64,000 nt of DNA. Source: Paramacrobiotus metropolitanus (Eukaryota; Tardigrada; Eutardigrada; Parachela; Macrobiotidae). The DNA lies in contig NW_026570316.1 in assembly GCF_019649055.1 (NCBI RefSeq), forward strand, positions 62,001 to 126,000, in the 5' to 3' direction. This document shows positions 31,770-43,856 of the stretch, one piece after another; position 1 is the stretch's first letter, and each line of letters begins with the position of its first letter. A program made the translations under genes and the position numbers. The notes under the pieces were generated by a model. That model ran no database searches. It saw only the letters and a list, made by a program, of their open reading frames with translations, and was not told the origin of the DNA.

Positions 31770-34380
31770 ATGGCGTTTTTTATATGGATCTTCGCCGCAG
31801 CGATTATTGCCTATTTTGTATAGTGAGTAAAAATTCTCTGTGAGCGTTCTTAGAAACTGCGTTTTATTAAAAATTTTTACGTTATTCATTAAGAGGTATT
31901 CGACTAATTTTCTAGCGATTCATTTCGCAAAAGTCAGTACTGGCCGCGGAAAGGAATCCCGACTTTGACACCGATTCCACTTTTCGGAAGTTTAATCGAC
32001 GAAGTCGCGGTAAAAAACTGCTTAAAAAGCCGAGTTTAAATAGCTTCGCAGTTTCTTTTGAGTTTGCGCAAAACAACTTTGGTTTTCGGTTTTTACGGGT
32101 GATGAAATTGAGTACATAGCACATTTAATGTGATATCGCTGAACTGCCGTATATTACGTCCTTGTTAATTTTACACTAGACGGGGCAAGGAGAATTCGAT
32201 TTGAAATGGACGAAAAAGTTGGGCCGCACGTTCGGGTAGGCGTTATTTGTGACACCGCGTGGCTGCTTTCTTATGCCTAACGAAATCATGTTGCAGGTAT
32301 TTCGACGGACCGACTCCAGTATTAGTGACGTCCGATCTGGGTAAAACGATAGCATGCATTTAATATTTGTTTCGCTAAAAATAGTTTAAATTTTACCTTG
32401 ATTGAATATCAGATATGCTGAAGAACATTATGGTCAAGGACTTCACACATTTTGCTAACCGGCGAGTAAGTCGTAAAACTTCCCCACCATGACAATAATC
32501 GCCAAGGAAAATTTGAAACGCAGTTCACCAATTTAGGATATGGGACTTAACGGACCCATCATCGAGCTAGCTTTAATAGAGCTCCGCGACCAACACTGGA
32601 AGGTAACCCTCTGGAACGGTATGTTTATAGCCAGCACTATTTGAACCATTCTGCAGGACATGCGAGGTGTTTTGGTGCCAGCGTTTACTTCCGGAAAATT
32701 AAAGCAGGTGGCATAGTCTTTTAAATCCACCCTGGAAGGGCATTTCGAATGAGCAGTGGTTCTCTTCCAGATGAATAGCTTGATTCAAGAATGCTGTAGT
32801 GATTTGCTCAAAAACCTGGAAACGCTTGCAACGACTGGAGAAGAATTTGCGGCAAAAGAGTATGGTCAAGGCTAAACAATGATCGTCCATCATCGGGATA
32901 ATAATAATGTTATTGTTCACATGTGCAGATTATTTGGTCGGTTGACATTGGACGTCATCGCTACCGCGTTCTTCGGCACCAAAATTAATTCCCAAGAAGA
33001 ACCAAACAGCGGATTCGTCCGAAATGCCCGGAAAGTCTTTGATTTTTCCCGCGCTTATGTGCCTCTTTTATTTGCCGGTAAGCGCTAACTCGCATGGTTC
33101 GCATCGTTTGACCTTGAAGCCTAATTCAAAATATTCAATGAAATCTCCATTTTTTTGAAATCTCATGTACTCTGTAGTGCTGTTTCCAAAACTCCAACCG
33201 CTGATGCGACGCATGGGAATTCAGAATATCGATAAGGCGGCTGTGCAGTTCTTCGTCGACAACACGGAACAGATCATCCGATTGAGAAAAGAATCCAAAC
33301 AGGTACAAAACAAAATGTATCTGGTAAAACCAGACTCTGTAGTAAGTTATCTTTACACACGTAGATTTCCCAGTAAGCCAGTGATGATCGTCACTACGAC
33401 TGTTTTCATATATAGACAAGACGAGATTTTCTTCAAATGATGTTGAGCTCGCTAAAATCTGATACGCACGAAAAACCTGCCCATCGCGATACCACCACTG
33501 TGGTCCATAACGACACCGATGCCGATGTTGCGTCATCGGCCATGGTCCTGAGTGGTACCCAGGACAAACCGCTCTCCCATTCCAACTATAAGCTCTCCAT
33601 GCTGGAACTGGCCGCGCAGTCCACCACCTTTTTCCTGGCCGGTTACGAAACGACTTCCACTGCTATCACATTTATGGCGTACTGTATGGCGGTGCATCCG
33701 GATATTCAAGAGCGTCTGCGCGCCGAAGTACAGACCGTCTTGGCTGGTAAAGATGTCATCGAGTACGACGATCTGGCGGCCATGCACTACATGGATCAGT
33801 GTGTCAACGAGACGCTGCGATTGTATCCGCCCTTTTCGAGGACTGATCGGCACTGTAACGAGGACTGGACGTACGACGGGGTGGAGTACAAGAAAGGGAC
33901 GGTGATCGGCGTGCCGATTTTGGTGGTGCACCGGGACCCCGAGTACTGGCCGGAACCGGAAGTTTACAATCCCGAAAGGTACATAAACTTCCTAATTGAA
34001 ATTTATTGGTTGTTATGCGGAAAGGTTTATATGGAGCGGACATCATAGACTTCTTCTTTAGCATACAATTTGCAGGTTTTCCAAAGAAAATAAGGGTAAC
34101 ATTAAACCGTATTCCTTCCTGGCATTCGGTCAAGGTCCACGTAATTGCATCGGGATGAGATTCGCTTATTATGAAATCAAGATGGTTATGGCGAGTATTC
34201 TGAAGAAATACCGGATCGTCCGCAGCCCCAAAACGCAGGTATGGGCTTCCTCCGAGACACAGAGTGTTCCGGATGTTGACCGGGTTGGTTGTTTTCTCGC
34301 AGGTGCCGTTAGTCCTTAAAGACGATATTGTCTTCATGTCGACCGAACGGGGCGTTTGGCTCAAAGTGGAGAAGCTGTAG
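31770..34380 (+). CDS. Cytochrome P450, CYP3 clan, gene 1 (527 aa, 13 exons)
   Basis: Exons: 31770-31822, 31916-32009, 32180-32235, 32297-32340, 32413-32465, 32537-32602, 32657-32707, 32771-32859, 32929-33077, 33178-33302, 33416-33978, 34076-34238, 34303-34380. Phases close perfectly to 527 residues and TAG. Residues 1-18 are a membrane anchor (MAFFIWIFAAAIIAYFVY), followed by the basic R-K-S-Q-Y-W-P hinge. The I-helix is A-G-Y-E-T-T (335-340), ExxR is E392-R395, the PERF-like motif N-P-E-R spans exons 11/12, and the haem loop is FGQGPRNCIG with Cys472. These are CYP3-clan features (CYP3A/CYP6-like). The donor of exon 7 (GTGGCA) is weak. First of four head-to-tail paralogues; probably a microsomal mono-oxygenase of lipophilic or foreign compounds by family analogy. 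Confidence 0.88.
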
Positions 34381-35444
34381 CCGAACAGGCGTTAGTGACA
34401 TCTTCCTTCAAGATGTTCATCTGTTTTTTCGCAAAACCTGCTATGCTTAGTGTATGTTTAATCAGCACTTTCAAATGACAACTGTGGCGTTAAAAAGGAG
34501 GAATGAAATACAAACCTACATATGTAGTATGTACTGTATTGTTGCATTTTCGGTACCTTTACTAGCGATCCCTTTCAGGCAGGCGATTACAAACGTCAAC
34601 CAGCAAATACCCATGCAACAATAATCCCTAAAACTTCGAGTTTATTACTGCAAAGTTTTTTTTTGAAAAAACCATGCAGCATGTGAACCGCCTCACAGCT
34701 GCAGACATTTATAGCTTAAATTAATATGTAATCTATATGCAAATCGTGGGCCATGACGAAAAACGGTGATATATGTGTGATTTCAGTAATTTCGCCTGTT
34801 CAGTACATGTGCAGAATAAGGTGCACACTGCACAGAAACGTGAATTTTTACATCATCATAAGTTCGGCACCTTGGCTCAGCAGGATATGTGCTTCCAGAC
34901 TGCTGACCTCAACGCTTTTCTTTGCGGATCCGGCTTTTTTAGCTTTATCTATATTTACATTGCCGGATGCTTATTTCATATTTCATCAAATGTTTTATTC
35001 AAAAGCGCTACATACTGTGGTACCGGTACTGCTGTGCTGCCTGTGCACGATTACTGTTTGCCGGCTTTTTTCAGTTACATGCACCAGCTTGCTAGCTAAC
35101 ACTGTGCGCAGTCTGGAGCTCAAGGTCAGGTTGCAGAACAGCATTCATTACACTTTCTTACCAAACATTTTCAGCCTAAGCCCTAAGGCAATCACTCACT
35201 GTATCTACCAAGCTTTTTATTCCAGCTTGTACCATGACCACTATCAAGAATGGCAAAGAATAAACGATGTTAATCGGCAAACTGGCATTATCACAATCGT
35301 GAACTTGTAGACTATTCTATCTAATCATGTGATTTTGCTGTCAGCCACCGGCTGGGGAAAATTAGAATATTAATCAGCGACGGTTTTGAATCCATTTCAT
35401 TTTTCAGCAGACTGTTTTGTTTTGCAACCTGCAATTATTCGAGG
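34381..35444. other. Spacer between CYP3-clan genes 1 and 2
   Basis: No gene accepted. A 185-codon frame at 34753-35310 is considered chance (see rejected items). A piece near 34900 (GCTGACCTCAACGCTTTTCT, then GCGGATCC) resembles 38545-38575 after CYP3-clan gene 2, so part of this spacer was duplicated with the genes. Confidence 0.5.
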
Positions 35445-38090
35445 ATGGCGCTTTTCTGGATAGCCGCATCCCTGGCGGGACTTGTTGGTTATTTCGTATA
35501 GTAAGTAGATATACATCAAGTACATTTTATAATTTTCTAGATCTGGAAGTGCTTGTGACGTAAAGTTTACTAAGTTTATGTTATTCTGTTTTCAGTGACA
35601 CGTATCGCAAAAGTCGGTACTGGCCTGAAAAGGGAATTCCATCGCTGACACCAGTCCCGTTATTAGGCAGTCTGCTGGATGCAATGCGGGTAGCACAATG
35701 GGCCTTGGGTCGCAATGTTTTGCTGCATTTTAACCTCCGCTTTGTTTTGCTACTTGTACAATGTCATATCGTCTGCTGTTAGTGTACCTCTGTAGCTTAT
35801 TCCATGCTATTTCAGACGGGACAAAGCGCCTTCGATTTCAAATGGACAAAAAAACTAGGACGGATCTTTGGGTAAAAAACTATTTACTGCAAAAGATTGT
35901 AAAGTAATTTAAATGACATTATCAGCACGAAACCTGATAACGTTTGCAGATACTTTGATGGGCCAACTCCAGTCATCGTCACTTCTGATCTTGGTATTTC
36001 AGTACGCCTTGAAGTAATTTCCCGAATGAAATTAATAATTTTTTTCGGTGACAGAGATGTTGAAAAACATCTTGGTGAAAGATTTTTCCCACTTCGTTAA
36101 CCGACGAGTAAGTACGATCCCATTATCGATCGCTTTTGCTGTAGTTGCTCTTCGTATTCACACCATTATCGCAATAGGATTTCGGAGTGAGTGGACCAGT
36201 TATGGAGCTGAATCTGACTGAAATAAAGGATCAACGTTGGAAGGTACCTGCGTCTAATACAGGTACATACTGTTTACTGCAGTTTAACGGATTCATTTCT
36301 TGTAGGACATACGTAGTGTCTTACTACCGGCTTTTACTTCCGGCAAATTAAAGCAGGCAAGTATCACTCTTTGAAAATTCAAAGTGCTGAAAATCTTACA
36401 GTTTCGTCCGATTGTCTGATTACTGTAGATGAACAACTTGATCAAGGAATGTTGTGATGATCTTTTGAGGAAGATCGATCAATTCGCTGTCAGTGGCCAA
36501 GAATTCTCGGCAAAAGAGTAGGGAACTCTACATTTATCACATTCATGCTAATCCGATGTACGGAGAGTAATCGAAAGATTTTTCTTGACCGATTAATTTT
36601 GTTCTGACTAGGTTATACGGTCGGTTGACCTTAGACGTCATCGCTACGACCTTCTTCGCAACCAAGATTAATTCCCAAGAAGATCCGAATAGCAGTTTTG
36701 TAAAGCATGCCAAGAAGATTTTCGAGTTTTCGTTTACCGATATGTCGGTCTTCCTTGCCAGTAGGTTGCTAGTCATTCGTATTCGCAGTTGCGACGCGTA
36801 AGATGCCAAAGCGTATGGGTTCCTTTACAGTGCTTGTCCCAAAACTAAAGCCGGTGATGAAGTTTTTAGGAATGCAGAGTTTCGATAAAACGGCTACTGA
36901 TTTCTTCGTCAGAAATACAGAGCAGATAATTCGGCTACGAAAAGAATCCAAGCAGGTAAGCTATTCATTGCAACCGCTTTTATCAATCAAGAAAGAAGGA
37001 AAGCCTAAAGCTGCTCTAAAAGCTGACTCTTTAGGCAAGATTGCGACATAAAAATCACAACTGTAAATATTACGAGTATAGTAAAAGCATTTTTTAACAA
37101 CTGCCAGAACCGACGCGATTTCCTCCAACTGATGCTGAACTCCATGAAATCGGATGAAGCCGTTACCGACACCAAGCCAACCCAAACCGCAACCATGGTC
37201 CATAACGAAGTCGAATCGGACGTGGCGTCGGCCGCCATGGCACTCAGTGGCAGTCAAGAGAAACCTCTCTCCCATTCCAACTATAAACTTTCCCTCGAAG
37301 AGCTTGTGGCGCAAGCCATTATCTTCTTCCTGGCCGGTTATGAAACAACGGCCACCACACTAACCTTTATGACCTACTGCTTGGCCACCAATCCAGATAT
37401 TCAAGAGCGTTTGCAAAAGGAAATTCGAACGGTCTTAGCCGGTAAGGACACCATCGAGTATGATGATCTGGCGGAGATGACGTACCTGGATCAGTGTGTC
37501 AATGAGACGCTGCGACTGTTTCCACCGATATCCCGATCGGAGCGCTCATGCAATGCAGAATGGACATACGAAGGAGTCACGTATGAAGAAGGCACAATTG
37601 TAGCGATACCAATCTTTGCTATCCATCGGGATCCGGAGAACTGGCCCGAACCTGAAGTTTACAATCCCGAAAGGTAATTTTAACGATTTTCAGTTAAGAT
37701 TCTACCAAATTTTATGCTTTTGGATTTCATTAACTGCCATTACTTTAAGTTCTAATAATATGGCTTTTGCAGATTTTCCAAGGAAAACAGAGCAAATATC
37801 AAGCCGTATTCTTTCATGACGTTTGGCCAAGGTCCGCGCAATTGTATCGGGATGCGGTTTGCTTTGTACGAAATCAAGATGGTGATGGCTAGTATTTTGA
37901 AGAACTATCGTTTTGTCCAGAGTTCAAAAACCCAGGTAGCGTTTTGGGCCGTGAAGTGTGAAGCATCCTATTCATTCTCTTCAGCACAGGGCTATTTCAT
38001 TTTTTTCAACAGGTGCCGTTGGTGCTGAAAGACGAGGTTGGCTTTATGTCTACGGAGAAGGGCGTCTGGGTGAAGGTGGAAAAACTGTAG
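35445..38090 (+). CDS. Cytochrome P450, CYP3 clan, gene 2 (529 aa, 13 exons)
   Basis: Exons: 35445-35500, 35596-35689, 35816-35871, 35950-35993, 36055-36107, 36178-36243, 36306-36356, 36429-36517, 36612-36760, 36831-36955, 37108-37673, 37773-37935, 38013-38090. Exon lengths match gene 1 except exon 1 (plus one codon) and exon 11 (plus one codon). It has an N-terminal anchor (MALFWIAASLAGLVGYFVY), an A-G-Y-E-T-T I-helix (337-342), ExxR in N-E-T-L-R-L-F-P-P, and the haem loop FGQGPRNCIG with Cys474. Intron 7 has a GC donor (GCAAGT at 36357) where the three paralogues have GT. All other sites are GT-AG and the frame is intact. Substrate unknown. Confidence 0.88.
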
Positions 38091-39686
38091 CGAACTGCAG
38101 TACAGTTACTTCTGAGAAATATTACTGCAGTACAGTTACTACTAACAAATGTGTGTGCAGAAGAAAGGAACACGTTAATACGGGTGATTACTGTGGATTC
38201 CCATTAAAAGTGCTTTCAAATGTTCGTTATTATTGTGCCGTGTAGGCGTACAGTTGGCATAATTGTTCCCCATCATGTTATTGTACATGTATATTAGCCA
38301 GGCATTATTTTCGCACCGATGCCGATGCTTTTACGTTCAGTCAATAATTTTGAGAAATAATTCATGTTTAATAATCTTCGATGATAATTATTTTATGATG
38401 CTCACTATAGATGTGGCGGTTTCGTTTTGCAGTCCATATCGGTTCAGTTTATCGTCACGGAGCAATTAAATACGATTAAGTTCACCTATGACAATTACTG
38501 CACTGTTGACCATTAGTGCACTGCAATTGCGTCTTTTTGCTGACCTCAACACTGCTTTTTTGGGATCCGTTGATTTTCAAGTGCTGTGCTTAATGTTGTT
38601 GTGAGTGTAATATTGTATGTATGAGTGTACGTACGACATATACGTACACGGTACTCTTACACATCATAGCAGACTGCTGTGTATTAATTAGAGATGCCGG
38701 TATTGTCGTATAACTCGTATTGCAATCAGTATGATGAACAATAATTATTGGACATGCATGTCCTAACTCAACCGAGTTTACAGATAAATTCAGTGCGGTA
38801 ATTGCTAATTAGCTGTTCTTGGTTTACCGTACCACTTTCACTACACCGTAACCGCACACGTTCATACACTTCTTTAAGTTTACTAGTTCACTAAAACCTT
38901 TTTGTACGAGGTTGCACTGGTTAGTTGCACTGGTTGGTTGGGTTAGTTGCACTGGTTGGTTGTACTGTGATCGCACGAAGAACAGAATGATAATAAACCT
39001 TACTCGTGCCGAACAGCAGATAAATACGGTACAGCAATTATGTGTTCTGGCTATTGCTACAGTATAACACTGTCATTACACTTTCTTGTTTACTAAAAAC
39101 CCATTGCACGAGGGTGCACTATGATCCCACAAACGGCAGATAAAAAACCTTACTCGCACCGAACAGCAGATAAATAGATAAATTCGGTGCAAAATTACTG
39201 CAGCCGATAGATAAACTTGCACCACTGTCAGGTCCGGCCGCTGTCTTCCCCCTACAGGGCATCGCGCACGTTTTGCAGAATGCCAAGCAGCGTGTGCGAC
39301 TTTTTTCGTACTCTACACTCTGTGGTGCAAGTTCATCTAGCGGCTACAGTATCTTTCTAGGTTTACCATAACGCTGTACGTTATACACTTCCCTAAAGTT
39401 AATTACTAAAAACTATTTACACGAGGTTGCACTATCGAAAACGATTTATCTGGTGAACTAATTATCATCACCACCATACCAGTAGGAGGCGTATAACCGC
39501 AGGCGCAGGAGACTGACCTTGCCGACACCAGTTATGCGGTTGCTGTGTAAATCCTAACAACTGTCCTACTGCTTCTTTGTAATTCCTTCGGGTTTTCTAA
39601 GAGTGCACGCATCGACCGATAATAATTTCTATTATTCAAGCTGATTTTTTTGCTTTTCTTTGTGGAGTTATCAGTAATTCCAGACG
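38091..39686. other. Repeat-rich spacer between CYP3-clan genes 2 and 3
   Basis: No gene. It contains three diverged direct copies of a 45-70 base word (about 38850-38918, 39076-39120, 39361-39433; core ACACTT...TTTACTA-AAA-C...ACGAGG-TGCACT), two copies of ACTCG-(C/T)-(A/G)CCGAACAGCAGATAAAT (39001-39026, 39151-39177), a short tandem of TTGCACTGGTT(A/G)GTTG near 38922-38970, and the inverted-repeat element at 39202-39345. Confidence 0.6.
39202..39345. mobile_element. Terminal-inverted-repeat element (MITE-like), copy 2
   Basis: Left arm 39202-39228 (AGCCGATAGATAAACTTGCA, then CCACTGT) pairs with right arm 39317-39345 (ACTCTGTGGTGCAAGTTCAT, then CTAGCGGCT). The right end aligns to the right end of the element at 4216-4375 over about 65 bases, including part of the interior (GTGTGCG, CGTAC, ACTCTGTGGTG). 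The left arm is more eroded. It is a second member of the same non-autonomous family. Confidence 0.7.
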
Positions 39687-42600
39687 ATGGCACTATTCTG
39701 GATAGCGGCATTTGTGGCCGGACTCGTTGCGTACATTGCATAGTAAGTACAGTATAATCTAAAAACCTAATTATATTTCTTTTTAATTTTACAAATAAGT
39801 ATCATAGTAAGTATAATTTAAAAACTTATTTATGTTTCTTTTTACGTTTACAAATCTTGATTTTGATTCGTAATTATCACGGTAATAACCGAACACTGAT
39901 GCTTCAAAATTGAGTTAGGAATTATGTAAATATTGTGTATATTCAGGCATTAGGTAGACATACTTGTTAACTTCGACGTTTAATTTAGCGACACCTACCG
40001 CAAAAGTCGCTACTGGTCTCAAAAAGGAATTCCGTCACTGAAACCTGCTCCACTATTTGGAAGCCTTCTGACTAAAATACGGGTACGGTATAAATATTGT
40101 TATTATAGGATATTCGAAAGGGTTCTTTTAAATGGCCGCTTTGCCGGAGACTTTTCGAGTCGATGCATAACGCCTCCATTTTTTCAATCTCCTATCGAAG
40201 CAGCGGTTTAGAAATATTGAGTATATATGTGTGTGTTACAGACGGGACAAAGGGAATTCGATCTGAAATGGACAGAAAAGCTGGGACCGATTTTCGGGTA
40301 ACACTAACACAATACTGAACCGCGGAACAATACAACAGTCCGAACAGGTTACGAAAATGATTGCCATTTTGCAGATATTTCGAGGGACCCTCTCCGTACA
40401 TTGTCACATCCGACCTCGGTAATTCGGTGTATTTTTAAAATTTTACCACGATGGCCTTTCATTAATGCGGTTGGTTTCCGACTGGCAGAGATGCTCAGAC
40501 ACATCATGGTGAAAGATTTCTCTCACTTTGCTAACCGGCGAGTAAGTGCCTACTACATACGACAAAGGATGGCGCAGTTTTTAACAATCTTGACAAGTTT
40601 CATTGGAGCAGGATTTTGGTGTGAAAGGACCCATTATGGAGCTGAACGTTGCTGCATTAAAGGATCAACACTGGAAGGTACTTTGCATTTGCTGCCGTGT
40701 TGGATCTGCCTATAACGGGTCGATTCCTTGCAGGATGTGCGAAGTGTTCTACTACCGGCTTTTACGTCCGGCAAATTGAAACAGGTTAACCTTTCGTGAT
40801 TTTTACCCGAAAATAATTTCCTAACTTCATGCCATCGTCGGATTTTTTTAGATGAACAATTTATTCAAGGAATGCTGCGATGATCTTTTGGGAAGACTCG
40901 ATCAACTCGCTATCGGTGATGAAGAATTTTCGGCAAAAGAGTAAGCTACGACCGGTTTTTGTCGTTCCCCTCCTCTATGAACTGTGCTGAAGAGTGAAGT
41001 AAAACCAGTTTCTTTTGTTCTAACTAGCTTATACGGGCGGTTGGCCTTAGATGTAATCGCCACGACCTTCTTCGCCACTAAGGTCAATTCCCAGAAAGAT
41101 CCAAATAGCAATTTTGCCAAGAATGCCAAGAAGGTCTTCGAGTTTTCTTTCGTCGCTCTGCCGGCTTTTCTTTCCAGTAAGTCGGTTCTGGTTCGTATTT
41201 TCGGTTTCCTTTCACAATACTGTAGCGGTCCGCGCAAGTTACCGTACAGAGTATGTTTAAGGGAAAAGCACAATTGTAACATGTGCACTGTCCTCGCGCA
41301 TTTGTAAGTACGCACGCTATAAGTGGTTTTCTCCTAACCACGATAACTCTTTTGTTCAATTCAAGCTGATTCCTACAGTATTCCAAAGCGCATAGCGTTC
41401 TTTGCAGTGATCTTCCCAAAAGTGAAGTTGGTGATGAAGTTTTTTGGGATGCAGACATTTAATAAAGTTGCTATGGAGTTCTTCGTCACTCACACGGCGC
41501 AGATAATTCAAATGCGCAAGGAAACGAAGCAGGTTCGCTCCGTGAAATTGCAGTTATCAAATAAAAATGTTTCGAATTTGGATTTTTGCGCGAAGCGCGA
41601 GGTGTTGCACTTAAGCCTTCGTCCAGGGCAAAAAATTTGTCTGACGCCACGAAGAGCGTAACGTAACACTTTTCCAATTCCACAAACCCAGTACCCTTAC
41701 CCAATAGTACTGGCGTTCGCGCTCGTGCAATAATGTGGCTAAAATGTTTCGAATTCGGGTTTAAAAAGTTAATGTCCTAATAACTCGTCTTCCTGGGTCA
41801 GATGAACGTTGTGCATTAATGCCGATGTACGGTACGTACGGTAGTACGATGATGTATGTACAGATATGTAGCAACACTATCAGTACAAAACGATAAACCT
41901 TTTTGCATTACCAGAACCGGCGAGACTTTCTTCAACTGATGCTGAACTCCATGAAATCAGATAACATCATGACCGACACTAAGCCGACCCAAACCTTGAC
42001 AAGGGTGCATAGTGAAGCCGAGCCGGATGTGGCGTCAGCTGCTATGATTTTAAGTGGGACCCGAGACAAACCTATCTCCCAATCCAACTATAAACTTTCT
42101 CTGGAAGAACTCGTGGCGCAATCCGTCATCTGCTTCCTGGCCGGGTACGACACCACGGCTTCGACGCTGACCTTTATGACCTACTGCTTAGCCACCCATC
42201 CCGATATCCAGGAGCGTTTACGGAAAGAGATTCGGACGGTCTTAGCCGACAAGGATGTGATCGAGTATGATGATCTGGCAGAGATGACGTATCTGGATCA
42301 GTGTGTTAATGAGACGCTGCGACTGTATCCGCCCCTTTCCCGAATTGAGCGCGAGTGCGGTGTAGAATGGACGTACGAAGGCGTCACGTATGAGAAAGGG
42401 ACACTTGTGGCGATACCCATGTTTACCATTCATCGGAATCCGGAATATTGGCCGGAACCCGAAATGTACAATCCCGATAGGTTAGCTCACGGTCAGGCAG
42501 ACTTTAAACTGTGCCATATTTTACAAAAGCGGTTCCCTATGGTTATCAACCATCGAACCAATTACTGATGACTATGTTTGCAGATTTTCGAAGGAAGAAA

Positions 42601-42904
42601 GAGCTAACATTAAGCCCTACACTTTTCTGACTTTTGGTCAAGGTCCACGCAATTGTATCGGGATGCGGTTTGCTTTATACGAAATCAAAATGGTGATGGC
42701 TAGTATTTTAAAGAAATACCGATTTGTCCAGAGCCCAAAAACGCAGGTAACGTTTAGGAAGTGTGCCAAGCATCGTATTTATGATAATTTACCCTAATCT
42801 TAGCTATTTTATTGTCGCATCAGGTGCCGCTGGTGTTGAAAGATGAGTCGGTTGGATTAGTGACTCCGGAAAAGGGCATTTGGGTGAAGATCGAAAAATT
42901 GTAA
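39687..42904 (+). CDS. Cytochrome P450, CYP3 clan, gene 3 (530 aa, 13 exons)
   Basis: Exons: 39687-39742, 39989-40082, 40242-40297, 40375-40418, 40489-40541, 40612-40677, 40734-40784, 40852-40940, 41028-41176, 41408-41532, 41915-42480, 42584-42746, 42824-42904. The exon plan equals gene 2, with one extra codon in the last exon. It has an N-terminal anchor, an I-helix A-G-Y-D-T-T (Asp in place of the Glu of its neighbours), ExxR in N-E-T-L-R-L-Y-P-P, and the haem loop FGQGPRNCIG with Cys474. The exon 8/9 junction encodes Asp where the paralogues have Glu. The 382-base intron 10 and the 231-base intron 9 are longer than in the sister genes. The frame is intact. Microsomal mono-oxygenase, substrate unknown. 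Confidence 0.88.
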
Positions 42905-43856
42905 CCTTTAACTGGACTACTACTACGGAGAAACAAGTGAAAAAATGTGTTTTTTGGCTTCGAAGTTCGAATTACTGCAGTAGCAGGTTTTCAGTATTGT
43001 GATTATAAGCGCTCATAATGTCCATGTTAACTAGTGTGCGTTGTGTTATGAATATTCTTTACAGTATCGCATCCATGCCGTCATGTTTATGGGACGAATA
43101 CGTTTATGATACGAACTATCTTTTTAACCATCAAAGATACGACTAATATAGTCTAATAATTTATAGTCTATACTCTATCTAAGCAGTCGTGCCGCAGATA
43201 CAAGCGGGCTGCTGATATTTGACAGTTGTTTATGATAATACGATAATACCGTTTGAAACTGTAGATTTGTGGTGAAATGGTATGCCAATATTTCTGCATA
43301 CTAGAATAAAAAGTACTGTATTGAAAAAAGTAATTTGTAGTTATATGCAATGCTTATCGAAGCCACAACACACCTAATGATAACTGTCAATACAGGTAAA
43401 GTATATGATGTAAGAAAAAGGCACACAAAAATCCCGGTAATGTAATCCTTGAACGCATACAATGTGCCATAACCGTGTGGCTGGGATATTCAAAGGCAAG
43501 ATTGCATAATACAAATGACCAAAATGAATCAGCCAGACAGCTGATACGCTCGATGGCCATTGTATACCCAGCATAATCTCCCACTTTGCTCTGACTGTCG
43601 CGATAAAACCTGTTCTTCTATTATTTGCACACCGGTGCAGAAAATGCGTTATCCATGTTATTCCACAGCCTTATTTTCTGTACAGCCCACCGCATACGTC
43701 TCGCACCGACAACATCAAAGCTGAACGCGCTTCTGTCAGCAGATCGCTAAAATCAACAAACTTCCTACCGCGTGTGTTGGATCGGCATTTCCTAGCATCG
43801 ATCGCGCCGCCAGTCAGTCTGCAATTCTTCGCAGTGTATACATCCCTTTTTAAGAA
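42905..43856. other. Spacer between CYP3-clan genes 3 and 4
   Basis: No gene or clear repeat seen. Confidence 0.4.

Noticed and set aside
34753-35310. 185-codon plus-strand open frame with hydrophobic stretches
   Set aside because: It lies between two P450 genes, has no recognisable motif, overlaps another open frame, and part of its DNA recurs as non-coding spacer after the next P450 gene.
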